From Cohnella rhizoplanae (GTDB taxonomy: Bacteria; Bacillota; Bacilli; Paenibacillales; Paenibacillaceae): a DNA stretch of 64,000 nt. Positions within the stretch are counted from its first letter, which is position 1; every line of letters begins with the position of its first letter. The notes beneath the pieces were generated by a model. That model was not told the DNA's origin and did no database searches. It was given only the letters and a program-made list of their open reading frames with translations. Position numbers and translations under genes: made by a program. The stretch covers positions 62,001-126,000 of the forward strand of contig NZ_CAOJCN010000011.1 of the NCBI RefSeq assembly GCF_948329515.1, written 5' to 3'. Positions 53,128 to 60,931 of the stretch are shown here, one piece after another.

Positions 53128-53439
53128 ATGGCCGTAGTCGTAACGAAGGACAACTTTAACGAGACCGTAAGCGATGGCGTGTCTCTGCTTGATTTCTGGG
53201 CGCCTTGGTGCGGCCCTTGCAAGATGCAGCTCCCGATCGTAGAAGAGCTGTCGACCGAGCTGCAAGGCACGGCGACGATCGCCAAGGTCAACGTCGACGA
53301 GCAGCCCGAGCTGGCTTCCCAATTCGGCGTCATGAGCATTCCGACCCTGATCCTGTTCAAGGACGGCCAACCGGTCGACAAGCTGGTCGGTCTGCAAAGC
53401 AAGGATTCGCTTAAGGCGAAGATCCAGAACCAACTGTAA
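53128..53439 (+). CDS. trxA: Thioredoxin
   Basis: 103 residues from ATG 53128; the longer frame begins at a TTG (53110) that overlaps the ribosome site AAGGAG. Classical WCGPC active site (Cys 28 and 31), FWAPWCGPCK, cis-Pro loop MSIPTLILFKDG. It is the cytosolic dithiol donor for reductases. It may be co-transcribed with the Rrf2 gene. A strong terminator follows. Confidence 0.95.
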   Translation: MAVVVTKDNFNETVSDGVSLLDFWAPWCGPCKMQLPIVEELSTELQGTATIAKVNVDEQPELASQFGVMSIPTLILFKDGQPVDKLVGLQSKDSLKAKIQNQL

Positions 53440-53456
53440 GATCTCGCACGACGAAC

Positions 53457-53494
53457 AAGCACCCCGCCCATGAGGACGGGGTGCTTGTTTTTTT
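53457..53494 (+). terminator. Rho-independent terminator after trxA
   Basis: CAAGCACCCCG (53457-53467) pairs with CGGGGTGCTTG (53477-53487), followed by seven T. It can also serve the convergent lipoprotein gene. Confidence 0.92.
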
Positions 53495-53518
53495 GCCGAC
53501 GAGTAGGCGGGCACAGAC

Positions 53519-54241
53519 TCATATCGTCCACTGCGCGTGCGTCAAGGCAACCAGCCGCCATTCGCCGTCGTTCTGCGTGAACGTGAGAATAAGACTCTCC
53601 CAATCCATGCTGTCGGCCGAATCGTCGAAGCCCGGGAAGTGAAACTCCGCGAAGGAGGAGCCGGGATACATATCCTGACCGTTGTAGACGGTGTTGCCCT
53701 GGCCGACGAGCTTGTTGGTCGTGATGGAAGGCGCGGTATCGAAGTCTTTGTCGTAGACGAACTTGTCGTAGTAATCGCGGAAGGAAAGCTCGATCGGCTC
53801 GCCGCTGCCGTCGGCCGTGCCCCACTTGATCTTGTCGGCGCTCTTGAAGGACGGCAGGCCGTCCGGCATGAAGATCCGGTCCTCCGCGGTCATCGCGGCG
53901 TAAGGAGAGAAGCGCAAGCCCAGCTTCGGATCGATCCACGAAGAGAGTCGTTTCAGGTCGCGGTCGCGCAGCGCCTCGACGACGTCCTTGGCCGCGGCTG
54001 ACAGCGCCGCTTCGGCGTCGGGCGAAGGTGCGGGAGCCGAGGCCGACGGCGAGGCGGCGGGATCGGTAGCGGACGGAGCGGCGGAATCCGAGGCGGAATT
54101 CGAAGCCGAGTTTGAAGCTGAAGCAGCAGCGGAAGCGGCGGGCGGAGCGCCGTTCGTATCATCGTTCTTGTCCGCGCCGCAGCCGGCCAGCAGCGCGGCG
54201 GCGAGCAATACGGTCAAGTACGGGAGCATCCTGCGGATCAT
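53519..54241 (-). CDS. Putative lipoprotein with Ala/Ser/Pro-rich linker, unknown function
   Basis: 240 residues from ATG 54241 (AGGAGG 9 bp upstream); the open frame reaches 54424 but would hide the signal peptide. Lipobox LLAGCGAD (Cys about 20), then a low-complexity linker rich in Ala, Ser and Pro (about 25-75), then a mixed alpha/beta domain (about 80-240) containing RDRDLKRLSSWIDPKLGLRFSPYA and ending WESLILTFTQNDGEWRLVALTHAQWTI, a pattern like NTF2-like or SnoaL-type folds. It converges on trxA and is divergent from the Moco enzyme. Confidence 0.75.
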   Translation of the reverse strand: MIRRMLPYLTVLLAAALLAGCGADKNDDTNGAPPAASAAASASNSASNSASDSAAPSATDPAASPSASAPAPSPDAEAALSAAAKDVVEALRDRDLKRLSSWIDPKLGLRFSPYAAMTAEDRIFMPDGLPSFKSADKIKWGTADGSGEPIELSFRDYYDKFVYDKDFDTAPSITTNKLVGQGNTVYNGQDMYPGSSFAEFHFPGFDDSADSMDWESLILTFTQNDGEWRLVALTHAQWTI

Positions 54242-54373
54242 GATGCATAACCTCCTGAGGTGTACGGAATTTAGCTCTTTTTTAATTTTCGTATAACTTA
54301 GACGCAAAAAAGCGCCGGATGTTCCGGTGAAGTTTCGAGATGTTATACTGATTTTACGAGGGAGGGCGGGAGG

Positions 54374-55657
54374 ATGGCGGATCGGAGAAAGCAAGGCTTC
54401 GGCAAACAGCTCGCGGAGCTGCACCGTTGGAACGCATGGCTGGTCGTCGCGTTGGCCGCGAGCGGGCTGCTCTTATCCTGGGGCGCGGCCAGAGGCTGGC
54501 TCGGCGAGGGCCGCGTGTGGGTGAAGCAGCTGCATATCTACGTCGGATTGATCACCGGGATCGTCCTGGTCCTGTACGCGCCGCTGCTGAGGCGGCATCT
54601 GAAGCAGCTGCGGGGCCGGCCGGCGCAGCGGGGCAACCTGGCGTTCGTCGTCTTCCTGCTGCTCGGCTGGCTGCTGTCGGGCATCGTGCTCTGGCAGCTC
54701 CGCCATCTGCCGCCCCGGTGGGCGACGGCCGCACTGGCGGTGCACGATCTGCTGACCTGGGTGGGGCTGCCCTACGCCGCCTACCACTCGGTCACCCGCA
54801 TGCGTTGGGTCAAAAAGCCGCATCGTCGCGCTGTGCGCACGGACGATTTTGCCGCGGCGGACGGCGACGAGGCTCGCGGCGCAGGTGCCACGAGTCCGTA
54901 TGGCGGCGGCTTGCACCCGGCTGCCAGCCCGCCCACATTGTTGACGCGCCGTCAGTTTATCCGGGGCGCCGTGGGCGTGGCGCTGGCCGCCGCGGTGCTG
55001 CCTTCCTTTTTCAAGTGGATGGGCGGCAGCCTGATCCCGGCCTCCGGCTCCGGGAATATCGCCGCGGGCGATACGGATGCCAATCGCATGCTTCCCGCGC
55101 CGCAGCCGCTGCCGGACTCGGCCAATGTGGTCGGCGGCGGGGCGAGAGGGAACTTTCGCCTCTATACGGTGACGCCGCTGCCCCATTTCGATTCGGACAC
55201 GTGGCGCTTCAGGCTGGACGGATTGGTAGACCGGCCCGCGACCTGGACGTGGGAGCAATTCCTCGAGATTAAGCGCAGAGTACAGGTTAGCGACTTCCAC
55301 TGCGTCACGGGCTGGTCGGTATACGACAATACGTGGGAGGGTATCCCGCTGACCCAGCTGCTGGACGCGGCTGGCGTGCGTGCGGGCGCGAAGTACGTGA
55401 AGTTCTATTCCGGGGACGGAGAATATACCGACGCCCTGTCGCTTGAGCAGGCGCGGATGGAAGACGTGCTGGTCGCCGTGCTTCACGACGGGCAGCCGAT
55501 TCACCGGGACTACGGCGGCCCCGTGCGTCTGATCGTACCGGGGATGTACGCGTACAAGTCGGTGAAGTGGCTGGACCGGATCGAGCTGATCGACCGGCCG
55601 CATACCGGCTATTGGGAGGCGCGCGGCTACGACAACGACGCATGGGTGAAGGCTTGA
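54374..55657 (+). CDS. Molybdopterin-dependent oxidoreductase fused to a b-type cytochrome-like membrane domain
   Basis: 427 residues. Residues 1-145 hold four helices with His 17, 54, 124 and 138 at positions suited to bind two hemes b. A twin-arginine motif TRRQFIRG (191-198) and a hydrophobic stretch follow, then a sulfite-oxidase-fold domain (about 255-427) with the Moco-ligating Cys 310 in DFHCVTGWSVYDNTWEGIPL. It looks like the electron donor (MsrQ/YedZ-like) and the Moco enzyme (MsrP/YedY-like) in one chain, with the catalytic domain outside. Substrate is likely an oxidised residue or small sulfoxide (inference). Confidence 0.85.
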   Translation: MADRRKQGFGKQLAELHRWNAWLVVALAASGLLLSWGAARGWLGEGRVWVKQLHIYVGLITGIVLVLYAPLLRRHLKQLRGRPAQRGNLAFVVFLLLGWLLSGIVLWQLRHLPPRWATAALAVHDLLTWVGLPYAAYHSVTRMRWVKKPHRRAVRTDDFAAADGDEARGAGATSPYGGGLHPAASPPTLLTRRQFIRGAVGVALAAAVLPSFFKWMGGSLIPASGSGNIAAGDTDANRMLPAPQPLPDSANVVGGGARGNFRLYTVTPLPHFDSDTWRFRLDGLVDRPATWTWEQFLEIKRRVQVSDFHCVTGWSVYDNTWEGIPLTQLLDAAGVRAGAKYVKFYSGDGEYTDALSLEQARMEDVLVAVLHDGQPIHRDYGGPVRLIVPGMYAYKSVKWLDRIELIDRPHTGYWEARGYDNDAWVKA

Positions 55658-55695
55658 ACGCCCTCACCCTGTCCGGATTTTTTTAATCGACAACG

Positions 55696-57090
55696 TTACT
55701 TTGACTCGTCGGCGCCGTCGGCCTTTTGGTCCGACAGCGCTTTTTTCATGAGCGCTTCCGCCTCGGGTTGGATCGCCGCGTACGCTTCGTCCAACGTCTC
55801 TTTGTCTTCCACCGCGCTGCGGATATGCCCGTTCACAAGTTCCGCGAAGGCTTCGTCGAAGCCCGCGGGTCCCTGCTCCGCGCCATAATAGAACTTGTCT
55901 ATCGAATTAGTCGGCCGCAGCGCGTAGAACGGCTCGTAATCCGGGTCCTGCTTCCATTCGGGATAATCCCGCTGGACGGACAAGTCCATGGCGCCGATCG
56001 CGCTCCCGAGTCCCGCTTTGGCCTTGCCGACGTGCTCCGACATGAAGTAGGAGAGCACCTGCCAGGCCTCCTCGGCATGCGCAGCGGACGTCGGGATGGC
56101 GAATACTTCGTACAACCGAATCTCTCCGCCGACGCCGGGATCGGAGGAGCGGGCGGGCGGCTCGACGACGCCCCAGCCGAACTTCGGCTTCTGGGCGGAC
56201 TTGAGATTCGCGAGCAGAAAGTCGTCGTCTACGGCGATCGCGGCCTTGCCCTTCTTGAACAGGTCCGCCGACTCCATAGCGGCCTGATCGTAGTAGGTCG
56301 TACCGTCTTCCTCGCGTCCCTCGGGCCAGGAGGCGACGAACGTGCCGCGCTTGTAAGCGGAGGCGACTTGCTTGAACAGCCGCTCCCAGCCGGGCGTATC
56401 GAAGGTGACCGCGCCGGTATCGGCGTTGGTGTACTTCAGGCCTTCGGTGCCCGCGATCCGCTGCAGCAGGTCGAAGGGACCGCGGAGCCACGGGATGTGC
56501 AGACCGATCTCGTCCTTTTCCCGGCGCTTGTCCTGCATGATTCGGTCGGCCAGCTCGATGGTCTGTTCCCAGTTCATGCCGTCCGTCGGATAGGGGGTGC
56601 CGAGCCGGTCGAAGATATCCTTGTTGAAGTACATGGCGTTCGCATGGAAGGCCGGACCGATCCCATAGAGCGGGCCGCCGTCTTCGCCGCGGAGGAAGTC
56701 CAGCACGCCGGGCGTCACGGTGTCGGTCAGCTTGCTTTTCTCGCGTGCGATAAGCTCGTCCAGATTCTGCAGCCGGTCCGCCTTGCGCAGCAGCCCGAAG
56801 TCCGAACTGTTCAGAATTAGCAGATCGGGCTTTTCCCGGTCCATGAATTCGGCGATCGTCTTCTCGTCGTAGGCTTTGTAGTCGTTGTCGGCCTGCAGCG
56901 GCACGAATTTGACGTCCCAGTCGGGGAATCCGGCTTCGATGAAATCTCTGAATTGCATGTCGTACGTATAGGGCTGGCAGCAGGCGACCGTGAGCGTCTT
57001 CGGCTCGGTCGCGGTGTGCGCGCTCTTCGTGCATCCGGATACGAGCGCAAGCAGCAGGGACAGCGCCAGGAGCGGCGCCAGCCGCTTCAT
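55696..57090 (-). CDS. Extracellular solute-binding lipoprotein (family 1)
   Basis: 464 residues from ATG 57090, which overlaps the stop of the gene upstream (ATGA). Signal peptide with lipobox ALVSGCTKS. The mature protein has the bilobal sugar-binding fold: LTVACCQPYTYDMQFRDFIEAGFPDWDVKFVPL at the start, GIGPAFHANAMYFNKDIFDRLGTPYPTDGMNWEQ in the middle and EEAWQVLSYFMSEHVGKA later. No permease or ATPase genes are adjacent. It is the third gene of an ECF sigma operon, so it may feed ligand to the membrane sensor (inference). Confidence 0.9.
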   Translation of the reverse strand: MKRLAPLLALSLLLALVSGCTKSAHTATEPKTLTVACCQPYTYDMQFRDFIEAGFPDWDVKFVPLQADNDYKAYDEKTIAEFMDREKPDLLILNSSDFGLLRKADRLQNLDELIAREKSKLTDTVTPGVLDFLRGEDGGPLYGIGPAFHANAMYFNKDIFDRLGTPYPTDGMNWEQTIELADRIMQDKRREKDEIGLHIPWLRGPFDLLQRIAGTEGLKYTNADTGAVTFDTPGWERLFKQVASAYKRGTFVASWPEGREEDGTTYYDQAAMESADLFKKGKAAIAVDDDFLLANLKSAQKPKFGWGVVEPPARSSDPGVGGEIRLYEVFAIPTSAAHAEEAWQVLSYFMSEHVGKAKAGLGSAIGAMDLSVQRDYPEWKQDPDYEPFYALRPTNSIDKFYYGAEQGPAGFDEAFAELVNGHIRSAVEDKETLDEAYAAIQPEAEALMKKALSDQKADGADESK

Positions 57091-58646
57091 GGCTGTCCTC
57101 CCGCTGCCGCTTGGCCGGCGGCAGAAGCCGCTTGGAGCGCCTGCTCCGCCTTCGCCTGCAGCGCCTGGAGCAGCTCGGACACGTCGAGCTCGTCTCCGCC
57201 GGCGTTCTGCGTCCGATTGCTGGCTTCGGTCCAGACGGCGCTGGAGACGCTGCCATACACGGGATTCGCATCCCGCTTGGTTCTGTCGAGGACCTGCGAA
57301 GGATCGGCATCGGCGCGATAGAACAAGGCAGACCGGGTATCGCTCGCCGCTGCGTCCGCGGCTACGGTCGGCAAGGCGTCGCCGTGCGGGAAGCGCACGT
57401 ACCGGTTGGCCTGCGAAGGACTCATGATATATTTTAGCAATTCCCATGCCGCGTCGGCATGGGCCGCTTGCGCCGGAATGGCGAATACGAAGGGGATCTC
57501 GAAGGCGGCGTCCATGCCGCGCGACGCTTTGTCCCCGGGCGGCGCCAGGATGCCCCAGTCCTCCTGGGCGAGTCCTAGACCGGATCCGGCGTCCGAGAGG
57601 GTGTCGAGATATGCGCTGGAGGCGTACGTCATCGCCGAGCGTCCGTTCAGGAACGGGTCGTGCGCGTACAGCTCCTTCATTGAAATATTGCCCTCCCATT
57701 TGAAAACCGGATCGTTGTTGATCCAGCCCGCCCGACGGCCGGCTGCCAGCTTGGTCCACAGGTCCGTCCAGGCAGGCGTGTCGACCGTCGCCTGTCCGAG
57801 CTTGGCGTCGGCGAGCCGCAGGCCCTGGCTCTTGCCGATGATGCTGGCCTCGAACCAGATCGTCGAATTATAGCCGAAGCTGAGACCGTTGACGGGTTTT
57901 CCGCCCTTTTCGATCCCCTGGAACCTTGCGGCCAGATCCATCGCCTCGTCCCAGCTCATGCCGTCCGTCGGCTCCGGAACGCCGTTTTCCTGAAATAGCT
58001 TGCGATTATAAAAAAGCGCATATCCTGAAAACTCGGGCGCATAGCCATACAGCTGTCCGCCGCCCGCTTCGCGTACCGTCGCCCGGACGGTCGGCTGCCA
58101 GTTCCCGTCCTTCAGCCCGTCCCGCTTCATCCACGTATCCAACGGCTTCAGCAATCCGGCGGACGACAGCTCGGGCAAGTAAGCCAGCGGGACCTGCACC
58201 AGATCGGCATGGCTTTTGAGCAGCTGTTCTTTAAACGGCTCTATGCCTGGCGTCAGATTGAACAGGTTGGCGGTTTTTCCGGGATAATCGGCGTATTCGA
58301 ATCTCACCGACGGATGCCGAATGACAAAAGGTTGGCCGAACGCGGACATGAAGCCGCTATTGTCCCAATACATGACGTTAATCGTCGTCGGCTCCGTCTC
58401 GCTGATGACGGGCTTGGCCGCCTCTTCGGGCGTCAGCAGTCCCGCCAGCTCGCTCCGGAAGACGACCGCTCCCGCAATCAGCAGCGCGGCGACAGAAGCG
58501 GCGGCGGCGCGTCTTCTTCGTTTGGCGCGTCGTTCAAGCATCTTAATGCGCTCCTTCACTTTTTTCATCGTAGCGGTGCCGAAGCCGCCGGAGCCGAGCG
58601 GCAGATCGGACAACCTATCTTCCCAGCGGTCGCGATGGTCCCTCAT
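57087..58646 (-). CDS. Membrane-anchored solute-binding protein in the anti-sigma position (sensor of ECF operon)
   Basis: 519 residues from ATG 58646, overlapping the sigma factor stop (ATGA). Residues 1-46 are cytosolic (WEDRLSDLPLGSGGFGTATMKKVKERI, then a basic patch RRAKRRRR), 47-64 form one membrane helix, and the rest is an extracellular family 1 solute-binding domain (NVMYWDNSGFMSAFGQP; YAPEFSGYALFYNRKLFQENGVPEPTDGMSWDEAMDLAARF; AWELLKYIMSPSQANRYVRF). Lack of a lipobox and the presence of a cytosolic stub argue for a sigma-binding receptor. No zinc-binding anti-sigma motif HxxxCxxC is seen. Confidence 0.88.
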   Translation of the reverse strand: MRDHRDRWEDRLSDLPLGSGGFGTATMKKVKERIKMLERRAKRRRRAAAASVAALLIAGAVVFRSELAGLLTPEEAAKPVISETEPTTINVMYWDNSGFMSAFGQPFVIRHPSVRFEYADYPGKTANLFNLTPGIEPFKEQLLKSHADLVQVPLAYLPELSSAGLLKPLDTWMKRDGLKDGNWQPTVRATVREAGGGQLYGYAPEFSGYALFYNRKLFQENGVPEPTDGMSWDEAMDLAARFQGIEKGGKPVNGLSFGYNSTIWFEASIIGKSQGLRLADAKLGQATVDTPAWTDLWTKLAAGRRAGWINNDPVFKWEGNISMKELYAHDPFLNGRSAMTYASSAYLDTLSDAGSGLGLAQEDWGILAPPGDKASRGMDAAFEIPFVFAIPAQAAHADAAWELLKYIMSPSQANRYVRFPHGDALPTVAADAAASDTRSALFYRADADPSQVLDRTKRDANPVYGSVSSAVWTEASNRTQNAGGDELDVSELLQALQAKAEQALQAASAAGQAAAGGQP

Positions 58647-59212
58647 GTTCTCCCGCCCCTTTCCGCGTCGTCTTCGCGCTCGCGTTCGAATGTCTTGTTC
58701 ATCGCGGCCCGCGCCCTGTGAATGCGCGATTTGACCGTCCCTTCGGACACCTGCAGCAGGTCGGCGATCTCGGCCATGCTCAGACCGTGATGCGCCTGGA
58801 GCAGCAGGCTCTCGCGGAGCTTGCGGGGCAGCTCCATGACCGTGCGCCAGATCTCGCGCTGACGCTGGGAGCCGAGCCACTCGTTCTCGGCGGACATCTG
58901 GGACTCGCGCAGCGGCAGGACGGCGGGCAGGCGTATGCGGCGATACCAGGCGGACTTGAAGTAATCCAGCGCGGTATTGCGCGTAATCTTGAGCAGCCAG
59001 GCGCGGGCGCCCGATTCGCCCCGCAGCGCGTGCAGGTTCTGATAGGCTTTGACAAATACGTCCTGGGCAATGTCCTCTGCCGTCTCCCGCTTGCCGGTCA
59101 TGAAGAAGGCATAGTTCCATACGTCCCGTCCGTAAGTGAGCATGAGCTCCTCCAGCACGGCGTCGCGGTCGATGCCCCCGGTCATATGCTTCAAATAGTC
59201 GTGATCCAACAA
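58643..59212 (-). CDS. ECF-type RNA polymerase sigma factor
   Basis: 189 residues, TTG start at 59212 with GAGGTGG before it. Sigma region 2 (YGRDVWNYAFFMTGKRETAEDIAQDVFVKAYQNLHAL) and region 4 (ELPRKLRESLLLQAHHGLSMAEIADLLQVSEGTVKSRIHRARAAMNK) are both clear, with no regions 1 or 3, as in ECF (SigX/SigW-like) factors. The next two genes encode a membrane-tethered and a lipid-anchored solute-binding protein. A promoter with ECF-like spacing lies just upstream, suggesting autoregulation. Confidence 0.95.
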   Translation of the reverse strand: MLDHDYLKHMTGGIDRDAVLEELMLTYGRDVWNYAFFMTGKRETAEDIAQDVFVKAYQNLHALRGESGARAWLLKITRNTALDYFKSAWYRRIRLPAVLPLRESQMSAENEWLGSQRQREIWRTVMELPRKLRESLLLQAHHGLSMAEIADLLQVSEGTVKSRIHRARAAMNKTFEREREDDAERGGRT

Positions 59213-59230
59213 AAGCCACCTCGCATCCGC

Positions 59231-59258
59231 AAACGGACAATCTGTCCGGGCGTTCCCC
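59231..59258 (-). promoter_or_regulatory. Candidate autoregulated ECF promoter
   Basis: On the minus strand GGGGAAC (59258-59252) is followed after 16 bp by CGTTT (59235-59231). A GGAAC -35 with a CGT-containing -10 at 16 bp is the usual ECF arrangement. It sits about 20-45 bp before the sigma gene start. Confidence 0.55.
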
Positions 59259-59570
59259 GACTTTCATAGTTTTATAGTAGCCTTCCGGCGCCGTACGGGG
59301 AAGACGGCGGCCCTATGGCCCGATTCTTTGTGCGGCCGGCACATCTAAGGAACGAATGATGCGGCGGAAAGTTCCCTATTCACCGACTTTTTTGAATGCG
59401 GGGACCGATTGTGATGGCATCCAGGGTATGGTAGGGTAGAGGGACGTTTATGGGGAAGATCGGCGGGGGAACGGCAACAGAGCGGCGAGGGCGCCGCTCT
59501 GAGGAATCCATATCGGAAGGCTTGCGAGGCGACCCGGTCGGGCAGCTGCGGCGGGCGCCGCGGCCGCGGG
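59259..59570. other. Intergenic stretch without a gene
   Basis: No supported gene. It contains an inverted repeat CAGAGCGGCG/CGCCGCTCTG at 59478-59501, near the 3' end of the small minus-strand gene, without a clear T-run. Confidence 0.4.
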
Positions 59571-59714
59571 TCAGTCGGTCTTTTTCTTTTTCTGCGGTAC
59601 AGGGGCGACGGACTTGGTGTCCTCCAGCGTGTCGTTCACGAACGCCATGTCCTGGTTCTTGGCTTCCATCTTGGTCGTTCCCTTGTAATTGCCCTTGTGG
59701 CTGTCGTTCTCCAT
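59571..59714 (-). CDS. Small 47-residue hydrophilic protein
   Basis: 47 codons plus stop, ATG at 59714 preceded by AAGGAGGA, one of the better ribosome sites in the window, which argues that it is translated. The peptide is hydrophilic and lysine-rich, starting MENDSHKGNYKGTTKMEAKN and ending QKKKKTD. No signal, helix or Cys motif is present. Function unknown; the composition is like small spore-associated or nucleic-acid-binding proteins, but there is no direct evidence. Confidence 0.6.
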   Translation of the reverse strand: MENDSHKGNYKGTTKMEAKNQDMAFVNDTLEDTKSVAPVPQKKKKTD

Positions 59715-59823
59715 GCGGTATTCCTCCTTCGCTGCGAGAGTCGGCGAGAGGCTGGCATCATAGGAAGCACAGCGGCGATTCGCTCAATATAGGTTAACCG
59801 AGTTAAAGGGGCTGTTATCCATC

Positions 59824-60798
59824 ATGTCACGCACATCCAGGCGCCGGTCGCTATCCATCCTCTTCGTCGCGGCGGCGTTCTCGTTCACCGCATGCAGCGC
59901 GTCTCCGGCCGCTCCGGAGCGTGCTTCTTCGTCCGAGGCAGCGTTTCGGGCGACAGGGGGAGAGACATCGGGCGCGGCGTCGTACGGCACGGCGCGTGAA
60001 GCTGCGGCGCTGCTGGAACAGGCTCGGGCGGCGATGGCGGATGTCGGGCGATATGCGTTCACGCTTCGCCTGGTCCAGGAACTGAGCGGCGGGGCCGCGG
60101 CGGCCTCGGCCTTCGAGGTGAAGAACGCAGGCAAGGTCGAGCGTTCCCCGCTCAAGCTGGACCAGACGGTCGAGAGCGTCCAGGACGGGGAGAAGTCCTC
60201 GCTGCGCGCGATCCTCGTGCCGGACGCCTACTACGTATACGACCCTTCCTTTGAGGAATGGGGCAAGCTGTCCAGCGACCAGGCGGCGGATATCGCGCGC
60301 ACGTTGTCCGACTATCAGACCGACCCTTCCGCGGCGCTGGCTTCGGCGCTCTCGCTCGGCCAAGGACTCGCGCATGGCCGCGAGGGTGAACGGGACGTCG
60401 TGCGGTACGAAGGGACGGGCCCAGAGGCGCTCGCTTTTCTGAAACTTATATTGAAAGGGACGCTCGATCTCGAGAGCCTCGACGACGAGGTGCAGCGCAG
60501 CATCGCGCTGAAGTCGCTGTCGGTTCGCTTCGCGCTGGATGCCGGTACGCATCTGCCGCTCGCCTATCGCATCGAGTCGGACATGACGATCGCGTACGAG
60601 CCGGGATCGCCTTCCGAGCTGCATCAGGTGTTCGAGGGCACGTACGCCAAGCACGATGCGACCGAGGCGATCTCGGTGCCGGCAGCCGCGCTCGAAGCGC
60701 CTGAACTCGACCCGCCGATCGACGATCCGGCGGCGACCGAGGGCGATATCGGGACGCTGGACGATCTCGGCGGATGGGAAGGGCTGGATTCGTACTAA
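59824..60798 (+). CDS. Putative lipoprotein, DUF6612-like
   Basis: 324 residues. Signal peptide with lipobox FSFTACSAS (Cys about 24), an Ala/Ser linker, then an alpha/beta domain (about 60-280; ALLEQARAAMADVGRYAFTLRLVQEL, DAYYVYDPSFEEWGKL, HLPLAYRIESDMTIAYE) typical of Firmicute LppX/LolA-like lipoproteins, and an acidic C-terminal tail rich in Asp. Located upstream of ychF but with its own start; the function is unknown. Confidence 0.75.
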   Translation: MSRTSRRRSLSILFVAAAFSFTACSASPAAPERASSSEAAFRATGGETSGAASYGTAREAAALLEQARAAMADVGRYAFTLRLVQELSGGAAAASAFEVKNAGKVERSPLKLDQTVESVQDGEKSSLRAILVPDAYYVYDPSFEEWGKLSSDQAADIARTLSDYQTDPSAALASALSLGQGLAHGREGERDVVRYEGTGPEALAFLKLILKGTLDLESLDDEVQRSIALKSLSVRFALDAGTHLPLAYRIESDMTIAYEPGSPSELHQVFEGTYAKHDATEAISVPAAALEAPELDPPIDDPAATEGDIGTLDDLGGWEGLDSY

Positions 60799-60931
60799 GC
60801 GTCGCCGCACGTTGGGTGGACGCAGGTCCCGGCCTTCCGGTATAATGGCTGGAGTATAATTGAACCGTTGACGGCCGTCCGGCGCGCTCCGCGCCGCCTG
60901 AGGGCCGCACGAAGTCAGGAGTGTATAGCGA

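Noticed and set aside
57090..57759. N-terminal extension of the solute-binding lipoprotein frame up to 57759
   Set aside because: The extension is antisense-like in composition and overlaps the neighbouring gene, while the ATG at 57090 begins a clean lipoprotein signal.
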